This document shows positions 37,757-46,976 of a stretch of DNA of 64,000 nt, piece after piece. Both the position numbers and the translations under genes were made by a program. Positions within the stretch are counted from its first letter, which is position 1. Each line of letters opens with the position of its first letter. Under the pieces are notes generated by a model. It was given only the letters and a program-made list of their open reading frames with translations, was not told the DNA's origin and did not search any database. The stretch covers positions 98,647 to 162,646 of the forward strand of contig NZ_AUCQ01000001.1 in assembly GCF_000429845.1 (NCBI RefSeq). Direction: 5' to 3'. The stretch is from Comamonas composti DSM 21721. GTDB lineage: Bacteria > Pseudomonadota > Gammaproteobacteria > Burkholderiales > Burkholderiaceae_C.

Positions 37757-38929
37757 TTGAAATTGTCAAAATCCTCCTCGTCTTTTCGCCTTATTCAGCA
37801 CAATGGCAAGCCAATGGATTTCCTATGGGGAATACCATCCAATGGAGCAGCACTCGATTACTTTCTTTCTTCTGATTTTTTCAAGCAAAAAAAAATATCT
37901 TTTCAGAATACTGAGTGCCTTCAATTCATACAATGGATTTTCATCCCAGAAGAAAATACCAGTGAGAAAGAATATTGCTGGATCTTGAATATGCAAGAAA
38001 CATTGACCTGTGCGGTTAATGGAGTACTTTTGGGACCGAACAATCGTCAAAAGCTCACTGATGCAGATAGGATCCAGGTAGGAAGTCTTATTTTCATCAT
38101 GGAGATGGGAAAAAAATCAGAAATAAGAAAAATTGACGCTACCAACAAGGCAAACGCCATCAGTCCTGAATTATTCGAAAACAACAATGCTACGCCTCAT
38201 AAATTATCCCTATCCTCCTCAGAACCAGCCGACAATAGAATAATTTCCTCTTTTGATTTAGCAGATCTTGAGCTGGCCTTGTCCGATGCAAGTACAGTCC
38301 GGTCTATATCAAACATCAATATAGAAAAAATTGAGTCGTCTTCCATCGATTTTTCAGAAAAATCAAAACCCAATAATCAAACTGTTTCAGAAAATACAGA
38401 AAAATCAGAAGAAACCTGTTCATCTGAAAACATTGATATTGAAGAAAATATCATTAGCAGCTTGCATCGCGAGTACATGGATGTACTGCAAGACCCTCGC
38501 CGGCTAGCATCTCAAAGCGAATTCTTTGTTCACAGACAAGCAATCAAGGATAATGGTCAATCCTTACAGGATTTGACACGCCAAGCGAGTCATTACGAAA
38601 GCCTGCATGAACTGCTTCAGATCGATCAAACCAAGCAAGAATTAACAGGAGAGCTTGAGAGCCTTGACGATTATGAAATTCTAAGGCCTGACACAAAATC
38701 GAATGTCATGCTGCTTTTTGCACCAGATCACTTAAAAAATCAAAGCAGTACTAATGATTTTTCTCAAGATGATCCCCTCACAGATTTACTCTCTCCTGAG
38801 CTTGGCAAGTCAGCTTCTACACGCTTCAAAAATCTTCCCATTCTCAATCAACGTGAGCATCACAGCGCCGTTGTCGGAGGTTTGATGGATTTGCATACAG
38901 GTGTGAAAAAAGACAAGCAAGACCGCTAA
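37757..38929 (+). CDS. Type VI associated FHA-domain protein (TagH/Fha-like)
   Basis: This 390-residue protein has a divergent FHA domain in its first 120 residues (FRLIQHNGKPMDF at the start, then TCAVNGVLLGPNNRQKLTDA and RIQVGSLIFIME). A low-complexity acidic Ser/Asn-rich linker follows, then a conserved C-terminal region (SLHREYMDVLQDPRRLA, DDPLTDLLSPELG, LPILNQREHHSA) seen in type VI FHA proteins. FHA domains bind phosphothreonine, normally after PpkA acts, but no kinase gene is present. The TTG start is chosen so that the whole FHA fold is included. The gene is AT-rich compared with tssF-tssA. Confidence 0.8.
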   Translation: MKLSKSSSSFRLIQHNGKPMDFLWGIPSNGAALDYFLSSDFFKQKKISFQNTECLQFIQWIFIPEENTSEKEYCWILNMQETLTCAVNGVLLGPNNRQKLTDADRIQVGSLIFIMEMGKKSEIRKIDATNKANAISPELFENNNATPHKLSLSSSEPADNRIISSFDLADLELALSDASTVRSISNINIEKIESSSIDFSEKSKPNNQTVSENTEKSEETCSSENIDIEENIISSLHREYMDVLQDPRRLASQSEFFVHRQAIKDNGQSLQDLTRQASHYESLHELLQIDQTKQELTGELESLDDYEILRPDTKSNVMLLFAPDHLKNQSSTNDFSQDDPLTDLLSPELGKSASTRFKNLPILNQREHHSAVVGGLMDLHTGVKKDKQDR

Positions 38930-38969
38930 TCTCGAGAGATTCCATCCGCGTTCTTTATTTGGAGTTCCT

Positions 38970-39854
38970 ATGAGCCAGCCCATTGGTCACTTATCTAGCC
39001 TGCTGAACAAAGCTCAGACCTTGGCCGACGCCCAACGACTGCTGGAGGCGCAGGTTCGCGACTTCCCTGAGGATGCGGGCAGACGCTGGACACTCGCCCA
39101 ATGGGCTTGCCTGCAGGAAAGCTGGCCGCGCGCGCTGAAACTGGCTCAGGCCACAGCCAAACAGCAACCCAGCTTGGTTCAGAGCGCCCATGCAATGCGC
39201 GCGCTTATTCGAGCGCAACAGCAACGCGAAAGCATCTTTGCCGGCCAGCGAACTGCTGAACAGCTTCTACCCTGGGCTCCCTGGACAGAGCAACTGGCTG
39301 CAGCCTTGCAACTCCAGGCTCAGGGAAACACAAAACAGGCGGATGCATTGCGATTAGTCGCCTTAGAGCAAGCTCCCACCTGGCAGGGCCAAACGCCGGC
39401 AGGCCTATGCACCTGGCTGGCGGACTCAGACAGCCGCCTCGGTCCGGTATGTGAGCTCATCGTCTCGGGCAGTTATCGCTGGCTCCCGCTGGCAGATATA
39501 GAAAGCCTGGAGGTAGAACCTCCAGCAACGTTGCTGGATCTGATGTGGATTCCAGTACAAATCACGTTAAAGCCCAATACAGTCATTGACAAACCATTTT
39601 CCGCATTCATTCCTGTGCGCTATCCAGGAACACTTTCCTATATGCAGAAGGATATTTATCCGGAAACCATGCGCCTCTCTCTTTTATTGGGACGAAAAAC
39701 GCTATGGCATGAAACATCGGAGACAGCTGTATGTGGCATTGGCCAAAAAACCTGGATCAGTGATGCAGGTGAATTCTCCCTATTCGAAAGTAAATCACTT
39801 ACCAGCTCAATAGATAATTCGGATATAACTTCGGGGCCAGAGCATGCCGGATAG
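38970..39854 (+). CDS. tagJ: Type VI accessory protein TagJ (ImpE family)
   Basis: This 294-residue ImpE/TagJ protein has TPR-like helices at the N-terminus (LLEAQVRDFPEDAGRRWTLA) and the typical C-terminal beta domain with YRWLPLADIESLEVEPP and IPVRYPGT. In Pseudomonas TagJ binds the TssB N-terminus and helps sheath handling by ClpV. Its end overlaps the tssE start by eleven bases. Confidence 0.9.
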   Translation: MSQPIGHLSSLLNKAQTLADAQRLLEAQVRDFPEDAGRRWTLAQWACLQESWPRALKLAQATAKQQPSLVQSAHAMRALIRAQQQRESIFAGQRTAEQLLPWAPWTEQLAAALQLQAQGNTKQADALRLVALEQAPTWQGQTPAGLCTWLADSDSRLGPVCELIVSGSYRWLPLADIESLEVEPPATLLDLMWIPVQITLKPNTVIDKPFSAFIPVRYPGTLSYMQKDIYPETMRLSLLLGRKTLWHETSETAVCGIGQKTWISDAGEFSLFESKSLTSSIDNSDITSGPEHAG

Positions 39855-40410
39855 CCTAATTGCCGATATACACCCTTCGCATCGCAAGCTGCGCTCGCAA
39901 GATGGATATGCAGGTCCGCGCCAGCCTCAAGCGCATTTTTTACCGACCTTGTTCGATCGCTTATGTGACGATGAGCCGTCACAGCACACTGAAGCAGCCA
40001 AAGCATATGCGGTAACCCGCCAGCAGTTGCGCCAGATAATATTGAGAGATCTCATGAACCTGCTCAATACCAGCAATATCGAAGATCAAATAAAAAATTC
40101 CGGACTTGAGCATGTCATCAATTCCAGCGTCAACTATGGAATTTCACCTTTGGCGGGTATTCATATGCTGGAGAAGCACTTTCTCCATGTTGAGAAAATA
40201 ATTCGCAGAGCAATCATCAATTTTGAGCCCCGGCTATTTAAATCAAGCCTCTCAATACGTCATATTTTAAAAAAAGACAGCCATTCATACAATATATTGA
40301 GCTTTGAAATATCCGGGAAAGTTCATATACAACCTTACCCCATGGATTTTATAGTGCAGAGCAATGTGGATCTTGAAACAAGCCATGTCATGCTTGATCT
40401 GGTCAATTAA
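39844..40410 (+). CDS. tssE: Type VI secretion baseplate protein TssE
   Basis: This 188-residue gp25-like protein joins baseplate and sheath. LPTLFDRLCDDEPSQ is the typical N-terminal motif, followed by LRQIILRDLMNLLNT, NSSVNYGISPLAG and EKIIRRAIINFEPRL. It overlaps the end of tagJ and precedes tssF by 26 bases. Confidence 0.93.
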   Translation: MPDSLIADIHPSHRKLRSQDGYAGPRQPQAHFLPTLFDRLCDDEPSQHTEAAKAYAVTRQQLRQIILRDLMNLLNTSNIEDQIKNSGLEHVINSSVNYGISPLAGIHMLEKHFLHVEKIIRRAIINFEPRLFKSSLSIRHILKKDSHSYNILSFEISGKVHIQPYPMDFIVQSNVDLETSHVMLDLVN

Positions 40411-40436
40411 TCCATTACTTTCATATAAATAACATC

Positions 40437-42317
40437 ATGAATCCTCGCTTGCTAGATTATTACAATGAAGAGCTGGTTTACATGCGAGAAAGCGCAGCGG
40501 AATTTGCACAGCAACATCCCAAAGTTGCGCGCCGCCTGGGCATGCATGATGTAGAGATAGCAGATCCCTACGTAGAACGGCTGGTTGAATCGTTTTGCTA
40601 TTTGTCGGCACGCATGCGCATCAAGCTCGATGCGGAATTTCCGCGATTTAGCCAGCGCCTGCTGGAAGTCACATATCCGAACTACGTCAGCCCGACACCT
40701 TCCATGGCCGTGGCCCAGTTGCACCCCAGTGCAACCGAAGGGGATCTGAGCAAAGGCTTTCTTGTCCCGAAGGATTCACGTTTTTTTGCAAAGATTCCCC
40801 AGGGTGAGGAAACGGCCTGCGAGTTTCGCAGCGGCCAGCCGGTGAGGTTGTGGCCTTTGGAGATAACGGATGCACGACTCAGCGGAATTCCTGCCGATAT
40901 TCCGGCCTTGAATCGCTACCTGCCCGCCCATGTACAACCCGCAGGCAGCCTACGTTTGCGCTTGAGAGTCACGGGAGAGATGAATTTCTCCGACTTGCAA
41001 GGCCTGGATGATTTACCTGTCTATCTATGCGGGGATGAGAAAATAGCATCTCATTTATTCGAGTTATTGCACACCTCGGCGCTGGCCTCCTTCACGGCTG
41101 CGCCGGGCCATATGACAAATAACCCGCATGTAGTCAATCAAGATGCCTTAAGCCATATAGGCATGGGAATTGATGAAGGCTTGCTCCCGCTGAGCTGGAA
41201 CAGTTTTCACGGCCATAACCTGCTGCATGAATATTTCTCCTGCCCACAGCGATTTTATTTCTTGCGCCTGCAACATCTGGCTCAAGGCCTTCGCCGCATC
41301 CAAGGCCAGGAAGCCGAGATCGTGGTTCTGCTCTCACGCGCTTCATCCACACTACAGGGCCTGGTCGATGCAAAGCAATTTGCCCTGTTTTGCACGCCGA
41401 TCATCAACCTGTTTCCCAGGCGCACCGATCGCATCGAGGTCAAGTCAGCAGAAACAGAGCTGCACCTGGTTCCGGATCGCACGCGTCCGCTGGACTTTGA
41501 AGTGTTCAATGTGTCGGAGATTCACGGCCAGCAGCAAGGTGGCCGTGAATCCCTGATCTTTCGCCCGCTCTATCAAACCTTGCATTACGACGAGGGCAAT
41601 TACGGGCGCTATTTCTCTCTGCGCCGCGAAGCCAGGCTGCAATCCGATTCCGCACGCAAATACGGCACGCGCACGCCTTATACGGGGACCGAGGTCTTTG
41701 TCAGCTTGGTTGACCAAAACGAAGCTCCCTACCCGGAGAGTCTGCGTTATCTGTCCGTGCAGGCCTGGTTGACGAATCGCGACCTTCCTCGACTGGTGCC
41801 GCGCAATGGCGTCTCCGACCTCAGCAGTTCGGACTCGCTGCCCGTGCGCAGCATCGGCTTGATCCGGCCGCCCAGCGCGCCCAAGCCGCCATTTGCCGAG
41901 CGCGAGCAGGCCTGGCGCCTGATCCGCCTGCTGGGCTTCAACCATTTGCCGCTGGCCGACATGCCGCACCGCGAAGGTGCCCAGGCCTTGCGCGATATGT
42001 TGCGCCTGTTCATCACCAGCGAAGATGTCGTTGCCTTGCGGCAGATTCAAGGCCTTATCGGCTCGCAGATCACGCCCGTGACCCGGCGCCTTCCCCATGC
42101 CGGACCCTTGATCTATGGGCGCGGCATCGAATGCAAGCTCACGGTGGATGAAACCGGCTTCTCCGGCATCAGCCCTTATCTCATGGGCCTGGTGCTGGAG
42201 CAGTTTCTCTCACGCCATGTGGCCATCAACGTTTTCACCCAGACCAACCTGCACAGCATGCAGCGTGGAGAGATCGCCAAATGGCCGGTACGCATGGGCG
42301 GCCGGGGAGTCGTCTGA
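40437..42317 (+). CDS. tssF: Type VI secretion baseplate protein TssF
   Basis: This 626-residue wedge protein opens with the family signature LLDYYNEELVYMRESAAEFA, then ARRLGM and DPYVERLVESFCYLSARMRI. The C-terminal part has GRGIECKLTVDETGFSG and FLSRHVAINVFTQTNLHS. The stop codon shares one base with the tssG start (TGATG), so the two are translated together. Confidence 0.95.
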   Translation: MNPRLLDYYNEELVYMRESAAEFAQQHPKVARRLGMHDVEIADPYVERLVESFCYLSARMRIKLDAEFPRFSQRLLEVTYPNYVSPTPSMAVAQLHPSATEGDLSKGFLVPKDSRFFAKIPQGEETACEFRSGQPVRLWPLEITDARLSGIPADIPALNRYLPAHVQPAGSLRLRLRVTGEMNFSDLQGLDDLPVYLCGDEKIASHLFELLHTSALASFTAAPGHMTNNPHVVNQDALSHIGMGIDEGLLPLSWNSFHGHNLLHEYFSCPQRFYFLRLQHLAQGLRRIQGQEAEIVVLLSRASSTLQGLVDAKQFALFCTPIINLFPRRTDRIEVKSAETELHLVPDRTRPLDFEVFNVSEIHGQQQGGRESLIFRPLYQTLHYDEGNYGRYFSLRREARLQSDSARKYGTRTPYTGTEVFVSLVDQNEAPYPESLRYLSVQAWLTNRDLPRLVPRNGVSDLSSSDSLPVRSIGLIRPPSAPKPPFAEREQAWRLIRLLGFNHLPLADMPHREGAQALRDMLRLFITSEDVVALRQIQGLIGSQITPVTRRLPHAGPLIYGRGIECKLTVDETGFSGISPYLMGLVLEQFLSRHVAINVFTQTNLHSMQRGEIAKWPVRMGGRGVV

Positions 42318-43435
42318 TGGATGAGAAAAACACAAGCCCGGCCGCTGCTCCCTGGTCAAGCCTTGTGCAGCGCGCCCAGCAAAAGCCATGGGAATACAGC
42401 TTTCTGGGCCTGATGCGCCATATTGCCGCCACCAACAACCCCAAGCGCATCCCCATAGGCGAAGCCCAGCGGCCGGCGCAAGAGAGCTTTCGCCTAGGAC
42501 AGCATCCGAGCCTGGCCTTTGCCCCCAGGGAGATCGCCGAGGTCAGCGAGCATGCGGACAAGCTGGTGCTCCGCCTGTTCAGCCTGGGCATGCTCGGGCC
42601 CAACGGCCCCTTGCCCTTGCACTACACCGAACAAGTACGCGAGCGCGTGGAATCCAGCATTCATGACACGACACTCATGGATTTTCTGGACATGTTCCAC
42701 CATCGCTACTTTACGCACTTCTACCGGGCCTGGGCCCAGAGCCAGTCGACCGCCGGCCTGGACAACCCCGATGCCGAAGGCTTTTCCGACTATATCGCCC
42801 GCCTCGGAGGCGATGAGGTCGAGCAGACTTCCGAGCACCGTCTTCCGCGACATGCACGCTGGGCCTCGGTCGCGCACCGGGTACGCGAGGCACGCAACCC
42901 CGAAGGGCTGGTGCATACCTTGCAGCATTACTTTGGCATTCCCGTGGCACTGCAGGAGTTCCAGTTCCACTGGATTGCACTCGATCAGCACGATTACACC
43001 GAGCTGGGTGTTCCCAGAATGTCCTCCCTGCTGGGAGAAGGAGCCATTGCAGGCGAGATGATGCCCGATAGGCAAACACGTTTTCGCCTGGTCCTTGGGC
43101 CTTTGAATCTTGCCCAGTACATGCGCTTTACGCCGCAAAGCCTGGAAAACGAAACGAACAGCCAGGCAGGCCGAGATCTGCCGGCACTCATCGAATGGGT
43201 ACGTGCCTTTGTCGGCTATGAATACGCCTGGGAGGTGGAGCTGGTGGTGGATTCAAACGAAGCCCCGACCTCGGTGCTAGGCGGCAGCGACAAGCTGGGC
43301 TGGACCTCCTGGCTCGGTGATCCCACCCAGCATCAAAGCCTGCATGAAATCACCGGCATGATTTTTGAGCCCGAGAGTTATGTGCAATCGCTGAGACTGG
43401 ATCAAGGCATCTCCAAGAAAACACATCTCCAATGA
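42317..43435 (+). CDS. tssG: Type VI secretion baseplate protein TssG
   Basis: This 372-residue partner of TssF carries conserved segments PWEYSFLGLMRHIAATNNP, RLGQHPSLAFAPREIAE, LGMLGPNGPLPLHYTEQ and DFLDMFHHRYFTHFYRAWAQ, all diagnostic for TssG. The ATG at 42317 overlaps the tssF stop; the end overlaps the tssA start by four bases (ATGA). Confidence 0.95.
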   Translation: MDEKNTSPAAAPWSSLVQRAQQKPWEYSFLGLMRHIAATNNPKRIPIGEAQRPAQESFRLGQHPSLAFAPREIAEVSEHADKLVLRLFSLGMLGPNGPLPLHYTEQVRERVESSIHDTTLMDFLDMFHHRYFTHFYRAWAQSQSTAGLDNPDAEGFSDYIARLGGDEVEQTSEHRLPRHARWASVAHRVREARNPEGLVHTLQHYFGIPVALQEFQFHWIALDQHDYTELGVPRMSSLLGEGAIAGEMMPDRQTRFRLVLGPLNLAQYMRFTPQSLENETNSQAGRDLPALIEWVRAFVGYEYAWEVELVVDSNEAPTSVLGGSDKLGWTSWLGDPTQHQSLHEITGMIFEPESYVQSLRLDQGISKKTHLQ

Positions 43436-44598
43436 AAATCTTTCGCAAACTGGCACAGACTTTTGGTCTTGAAAGCCAGACCAAAAGCATGGCTGCCAAG
43501 CTGCCTCCCGAATGGAGCAGTCCCTTGCAAGATGACATGCCGTGCGGACCTTATCTCGAGTACGACCCCGACTATGACCAGTTGCAGATCGCGCTGCAGC
43601 CCAAAGCCGAGGTGCAGTACGGCAGCTTTATCGCCCCCGCCCAAGGGCCGGACTGGAAAGATGTCGAAGCCCGAAGCCGCGCCCTCCTGGGCAAAAGCCG
43701 CGATATCCATCTGCTCGTCACCCTGTGCCGCTGCCGCGCGCACCTCAACCGCTTGGAAGGCGTGGCCGAGCAGGTTGGCATTCTGGCGGGGCTGCTTGAG
43801 CTGTGGCCAAACGCCATACATCCGCAGCGCGTGATCGATGGCGTCAGCGACCCGCTGATACAGGCCAATGCGCTGGCCTCCATTGCCGATCCGCAGGGCT
43901 TTGCCAAGGATCTGCGTGAGCTCGTGCTGTCCTCGAGCACCGCCTTGCGCCTGAGCATGCGCGATGTGGAGCAGGCCTATGCGGTTCCTCGCCCGCACGA
44001 TGCCTTGACGCCCGAGTCCGTGCGCCTGCAGCTGTTTGATTTGTTCGACCAGGATCCGGCACGCAAGCTCGCCCTCGAATCACTGTGCGCGAGTGCTGCC
44101 GCCATCGAGGAATGGAGTGCCAGCCACCTGGGCAACGACGCGCCCAGCCTGGAGGTTCTGCACAAGATACTCGCGCCCTATCCGCAGATCCTGCAGGAAT
44201 ACGCACAGCGCCCCAGCAATGCCAACGGCACACGCAGCAGTCCGCATGCACCGGGCCGCACCATACTGCCCGATGTCAGCGACGTTCACTTGCCGGCCGA
44301 TCAGGAGCCCTCTTTCGCGCCCCAGCTGGCTTCGCCCCCTGCCGACCTGCAGCATCTCGGCGGCCCTGGCTTCAGTCCCATGCCTGCCGCCCTCATGGCG
44401 CCGGCGGGCAGCATTCGCGATCAACGCGAATACGTCAAGAACGTGATCGCTCAAGCGCGCCAGTGGTATGAGGAGAACGAGCCCAGCTCGCCCGTCGCCA
44501 TCATGCTCAAGCAGGCCCAGCGCATGGTGGGCAAGCGCTATGCGGAGGTGGCGCAAATGGTCCCCCTGGAGCTGCTGCAGCAATGGGACAAGGAATGA
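43432..44598 (+). CDS. tssA: Type VI secretion cap/assembly protein TssA
   Basis: This 388-residue ImpA-family protein has a conserved N-terminal domain (PCGPYLEYDPDYDQLQIAL, DWKDVEARSRALLGKSRDI, LLELWPNAIHPQ) that recruits baseplate parts. The shorter C-terminal domain (YVKNVIAQARQWYEENEPS, MLKQAQRMVGKRYAEV, MVPLELLQQW) directs tail polymerisation. It ends the rightward type VI operon. Confidence 0.93.
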   Translation: MKIFRKLAQTFGLESQTKSMAAKLPPEWSSPLQDDMPCGPYLEYDPDYDQLQIALQPKAEVQYGSFIAPAQGPDWKDVEARSRALLGKSRDIHLLVTLCRCRAHLNRLEGVAEQVGILAGLLELWPNAIHPQRVIDGVSDPLIQANALASIADPQGFAKDLRELVLSSSTALRLSMRDVEQAYAVPRPHDALTPESVRLQLFDLFDQDPARKLALESLCASAAAIEEWSASHLGNDAPSLEVLHKILAPYPQILQEYAQRPSNANGTRSSPHAPGRTILPDVSDVHLPADQEPSFAPQLASPPADLQHLGGPGFSPMPAALMAPAGSIRDQREYVKNVIAQARQWYEENEPSSPVAIMLKQAQRMVGKRYAEVAQMVPLELLQQWDKE

Positions 44599-44626
44599 CG
44601 AAGTGATGCCTCCCGGGCCCACACCT

Positions 44627-44687
44627 GAGAGCGTGTTCACAATCTCTACGCAGGCGCGCCGCGAGGAGATCTTGAACACGCTCTGAG
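44627..44687. repeat. REP-like inverted repeat after tssA
   Basis: GAGAGCGTGTTCACAATCTC (44627-44646) pairs with GAGATCTTGAACACGCTC (44666-44683), leaving a GC-rich loop. A related right-arm sequence with six or so differences lies at 37-58. It looks like a dispersed palindromic element. Confidence 0.6.
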
Positions 44688-44762
44688 CGGTTTCCGGCAA
44701 AGGCGGCGGCGATGAGGCCCGCCTCAAACACAAGACCTGCGCTGATGATCGCTCGCAAAAAA

Positions 44763-44842
44763 AGAGCTGCTAGCGCTTTCCCTGTATGGATTTCAGATAA
44801 AAAACCATCTGAAATCCATATGGACCGTGCGCTAGCAGCTCT
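44763..44842. repeat. Nested palindrome, copy 2
   Basis: Outer arms AGAGCTGCTAGCGC (44763-44776) and GCGCTAGCAGCTCT (44829-44842) are perfect complements. Inside them, TATGGATTTCAGAT (44785-44798) and ATCTGAAATCCATA (44807-44820) form a second perfect stem. A-run and T-run flanks on both sides make it a plausible two-way terminator between tssA and the binding-protein gene. Confidence 0.85.
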
Positions 44843-44884
44843 TTTCTAAATAGCATGCCCGAACCACCGGTTCGGGCTGTGGCC

Positions 44885-46051
44885 TCACTGGGTCTTGACG
44901 GCCTCCACCTTGCCATTGCGCACGCCGGCGCCGCGCACCACGGTAATCGTGCCGCCGCGCTCATCCACGCCGGTGATGTGGTTGGGGTTCAAGGCCGCAG
45001 GCAGTGCCTTGTAGGCCTCGCTCAGCTTGGCATGGATGGCCTTGGCATCGCTGCCCGTGCCCGCCAGTTGCATGGCCTTGAAGGTGGCGTGCACGGCCGT
45101 GTAGTTCCACAGTGCTTCCGAGCCGGGAATACGGCCAGGGTAGATCTTGTCGAAGCGCTTGATGAATTCCTGGGATTCGGGCAGAGGGTCCTCGGAGACC
45201 GGCATCACGCCGATCGCACCTTCCAGCATCTTGTAGTCGCCACCCAGAACGCGGGCCATCTCGTCGAGCTTGGCCTGGTCCATGATGATGAAGCCGCCCT
45301 TGAAGCCCAGCTCGCGTGCCTGCTTGACCACCAGGGCCGTGGGCTCGGAAGCGCCACCCACGAAAAGCACATCGGGCTTGTCTGCCAGCGCCTTGCTCAC
45401 GCCGCTGTAGAAGTCGGTGGCGCGGTTGTAGCTCATGGGGTTTTCGGCCACCACGGTGCCACCCAGCTTTTCCCAGCCCGGCTTGAAGGCTGCGACCCAG
45501 GCCTTGGCGTAGTCATGGTCGGCACCGACCAGAGCCACCTTCTTGCCAAAGCGCTCCATCACGTACTTGGAGAAGGGCTCGATATAGCCAGTGAACTCGG
45601 GCGGAATGCGCAGCGACAGCTTGTTGCCGCGGTTCGTGATCTGGGGCACCGAGCTGTAGGCCAGCACGATGAAGCCGCTGCGCTCGTTGGTGGTCTGCAG
45701 CGCGAAGATGCCGCCCGAGTGCGGCACCAGGATCGCGGGTGTCTTGTGCTGCTGCACCAGACGCTGGGCGTTGATGGCCGTCTCGGACGGGTTGTACTTG
45801 TCATCCAGCGCCACGATCTCGAGCTTGACCTTCTTGCCGGCGATCTCGGGTCCGGCGGCATTGATCTCGCCCACGGCCATCTGCATGCCGTCCAGCACGT
45901 TCTTGCCATACTGCGCCGCGCCGCCCGACATGGGGCCGGAGTAGCCGATCTTGACCACCTCCTGGGCCATGGCAGGGCCAGCGGCCAGGGCCGCACAGGC
46001 CAGGGCCAGCTTCGTCAGCTGGCGGCGGTTGAATCGAGAAAAAGCATGCAT
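44885..46051 (-). CDS. Branched-chain amino acid-type ABC transporter binding protein
   Basis: This 388-residue periplasmic binding protein (LivJ/LivK, peripla_BP_6 type) has a signal peptide ending in AAGPAMA and a mature N-terminus EVVKIGYSGPMSGGAAQYGK, typical of the family. LVPHSGGIFALQTTNERSG and GGASEPTALVVKQAREL are further conserved regions. The start at 46051 has AAGGAG upstream. It is the last gene after livHMGF, separated from livF by a 217-base repeat-rich gap, and probably supplies substrate to that importer. Ligand could be leucine-type amino acids, amides or aromatic acids. Confidence 0.9.
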   Translation of the reverse strand: MHAFSRFNRRQLTKLALACAALAAGPAMAQEVVKIGYSGPMSGGAAQYGKNVLDGMQMAVGEINAAGPEIAGKKVKLEIVALDDKYNPSETAINAQRLVQQHKTPAILVPHSGGIFALQTTNERSGFIVLAYSSVPQITNRGNKLSLRIPPEFTGYIEPFSKYVMERFGKKVALVGADHDYAKAWVAAFKPGWEKLGGTVVAENPMSYNRATDFYSGVSKALADKPDVLFVGGASEPTALVVKQARELGFKGGFIIMDQAKLDEMARVLGGDYKMLEGAIGVMPVSEDPLPESQEFIKRFDKIYPGRIPGSEALWNYTAVHATFKAMQLAGTGSDAKAIHAKLSEAYKALPAALNPNHITGVDERGGTITVVRGAGVRNGKVEAVKTQ

Positions 46052-46175
46052 GGTTGTCTCCTTGGTTGATATAGGAATGCACAAAAAACGCACGACACCG
46101 GACAAGGCACGCACCCTCAGGGTGCCGCGCAGCCCTGTGCCGCATACCGAGGCCCCCTCCGCCAGGACACCGCGC

Positions 46176-46262
46176 AAGGGCCGCCCCGCAGCGCCGGTGT
46201 CGTCCCCCTCCCGCGCGCAGCGCGAAGAGAGGGGGAAGGCGCGCAGCGCCTCAGGGGGTGCT
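46176..46262. repeat. GC-rich palindromic repeat between livF and the binding protein
   Basis: CCCCCTC (46204-46210) pairs with GAGGGGG (46229-46235), with GCGC-rich loops, followed by the shorter palindrome GGCGCGCAGCGCC. Similar GC-rich hairpins are, as I recall, common between Comamonadaceae genes. It may act as a processing or attenuation site that sets binding protein level. Confidence 0.6.
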
Positions 46263-46268
46263 TCATAT

Positions 46269-46976
46269 TTATGCGCCGATGTAAGCCTTGCGAATAAAGT
46301 CATCCGCCAGCAGCTCGGCCGGCAGACCTTCGCGCACAATGCGGCCGCTCTCCAGCACATAGGCACGGTGGGCGATCTTCAGCGCCGCATAGGCGTTCTG
46401 TTCGGCCAGCAGCACCGTGGTGCCCGCCTGGTTGATGCGTTGGATGACCTCGAACATCTGTTTGATCACCAGCGGCGCCAATCCCAGCGAGGGCTCATCG
46501 AGCAGCAGCACCTTGGGCCGGCCCATCATGGCGCGGCCAATGGCCACCATCTGCTGCTGGCCACCCGAGAGCGAACCGGCAGGGTCGTGCTGCTTGTCGC
46601 GCAGAATCGGGAACAGGGTGAACACCTCTTCCAGCGTCTTCTGGCTGGGCCCCGGGTCGCTGCGGTGCACATAGGCGCCCAGCTCCAGGTTTTTGCGCAC
46701 GCTCATCTGTGCAAACAGCTTGCGGCCCTCGGGGCATTGCACCAGACCGGACTGCACGATGGCCGAGGGCTTTTTGCCCAACAACTCCTGGCCTTGCCAG
46801 GTGATGGAGCCAGCTGTGGCCTTGTGGATGCCGCTGGCCGTCAGAAACATCGAGCTCTTGCCCGCGCCATTGGCCCCCAGCAGCACCACCAGCTCGCCCT
46901 GATCGGCGTGCAGATTGACCTGGTCCAGCGCCAGAAAGCTGCCGTATTTCAGCGACAGGTTCTCAAATTTCAGCAT
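46269..46976 (-). CDS. livF: Branched-chain amino acid ABC transporter ATP-binding protein LivF
   Basis: This 235-residue ABC ATPase has Walker [10 protein letters not shown], the LivF-type motif [15 protein letters not shown], signature [17 protein letters not shown], Walker [14 protein letters not shown] and the H-loop region [12 protein letters not shown]. Its ATG lies 14 bases inside the end of livG, so translation is coupled. Confidence 0.93.
   Translation of the reverse strand: MLKFENLSLKYGSFLALDQVNLHADQGELVVLLGANGAGKSSMFLTASGIHKATAGSITWQGQELLGKKPSAIVQSGLVQCPEGRKLFAQMSVRKNLELGAYVHRSDPGPSQKTLEEVFTLFPILRDKQHDPAGSLSGGQQQMVAIGRAMMGRPKVLLLDEPSLGLAPLVIKQMFEVIQRINQAGTTVLLAEQNAYAALKIAHRAYVLESGRIVREGLPAELLADDFIRKAYIGA

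Noticed and set aside
37609..37875. 88-codon ATG frame upstream of the FHA gene
   Set aside because: No ribosome site and it overlaps the FHA gene in another frame; no recognisable domain.
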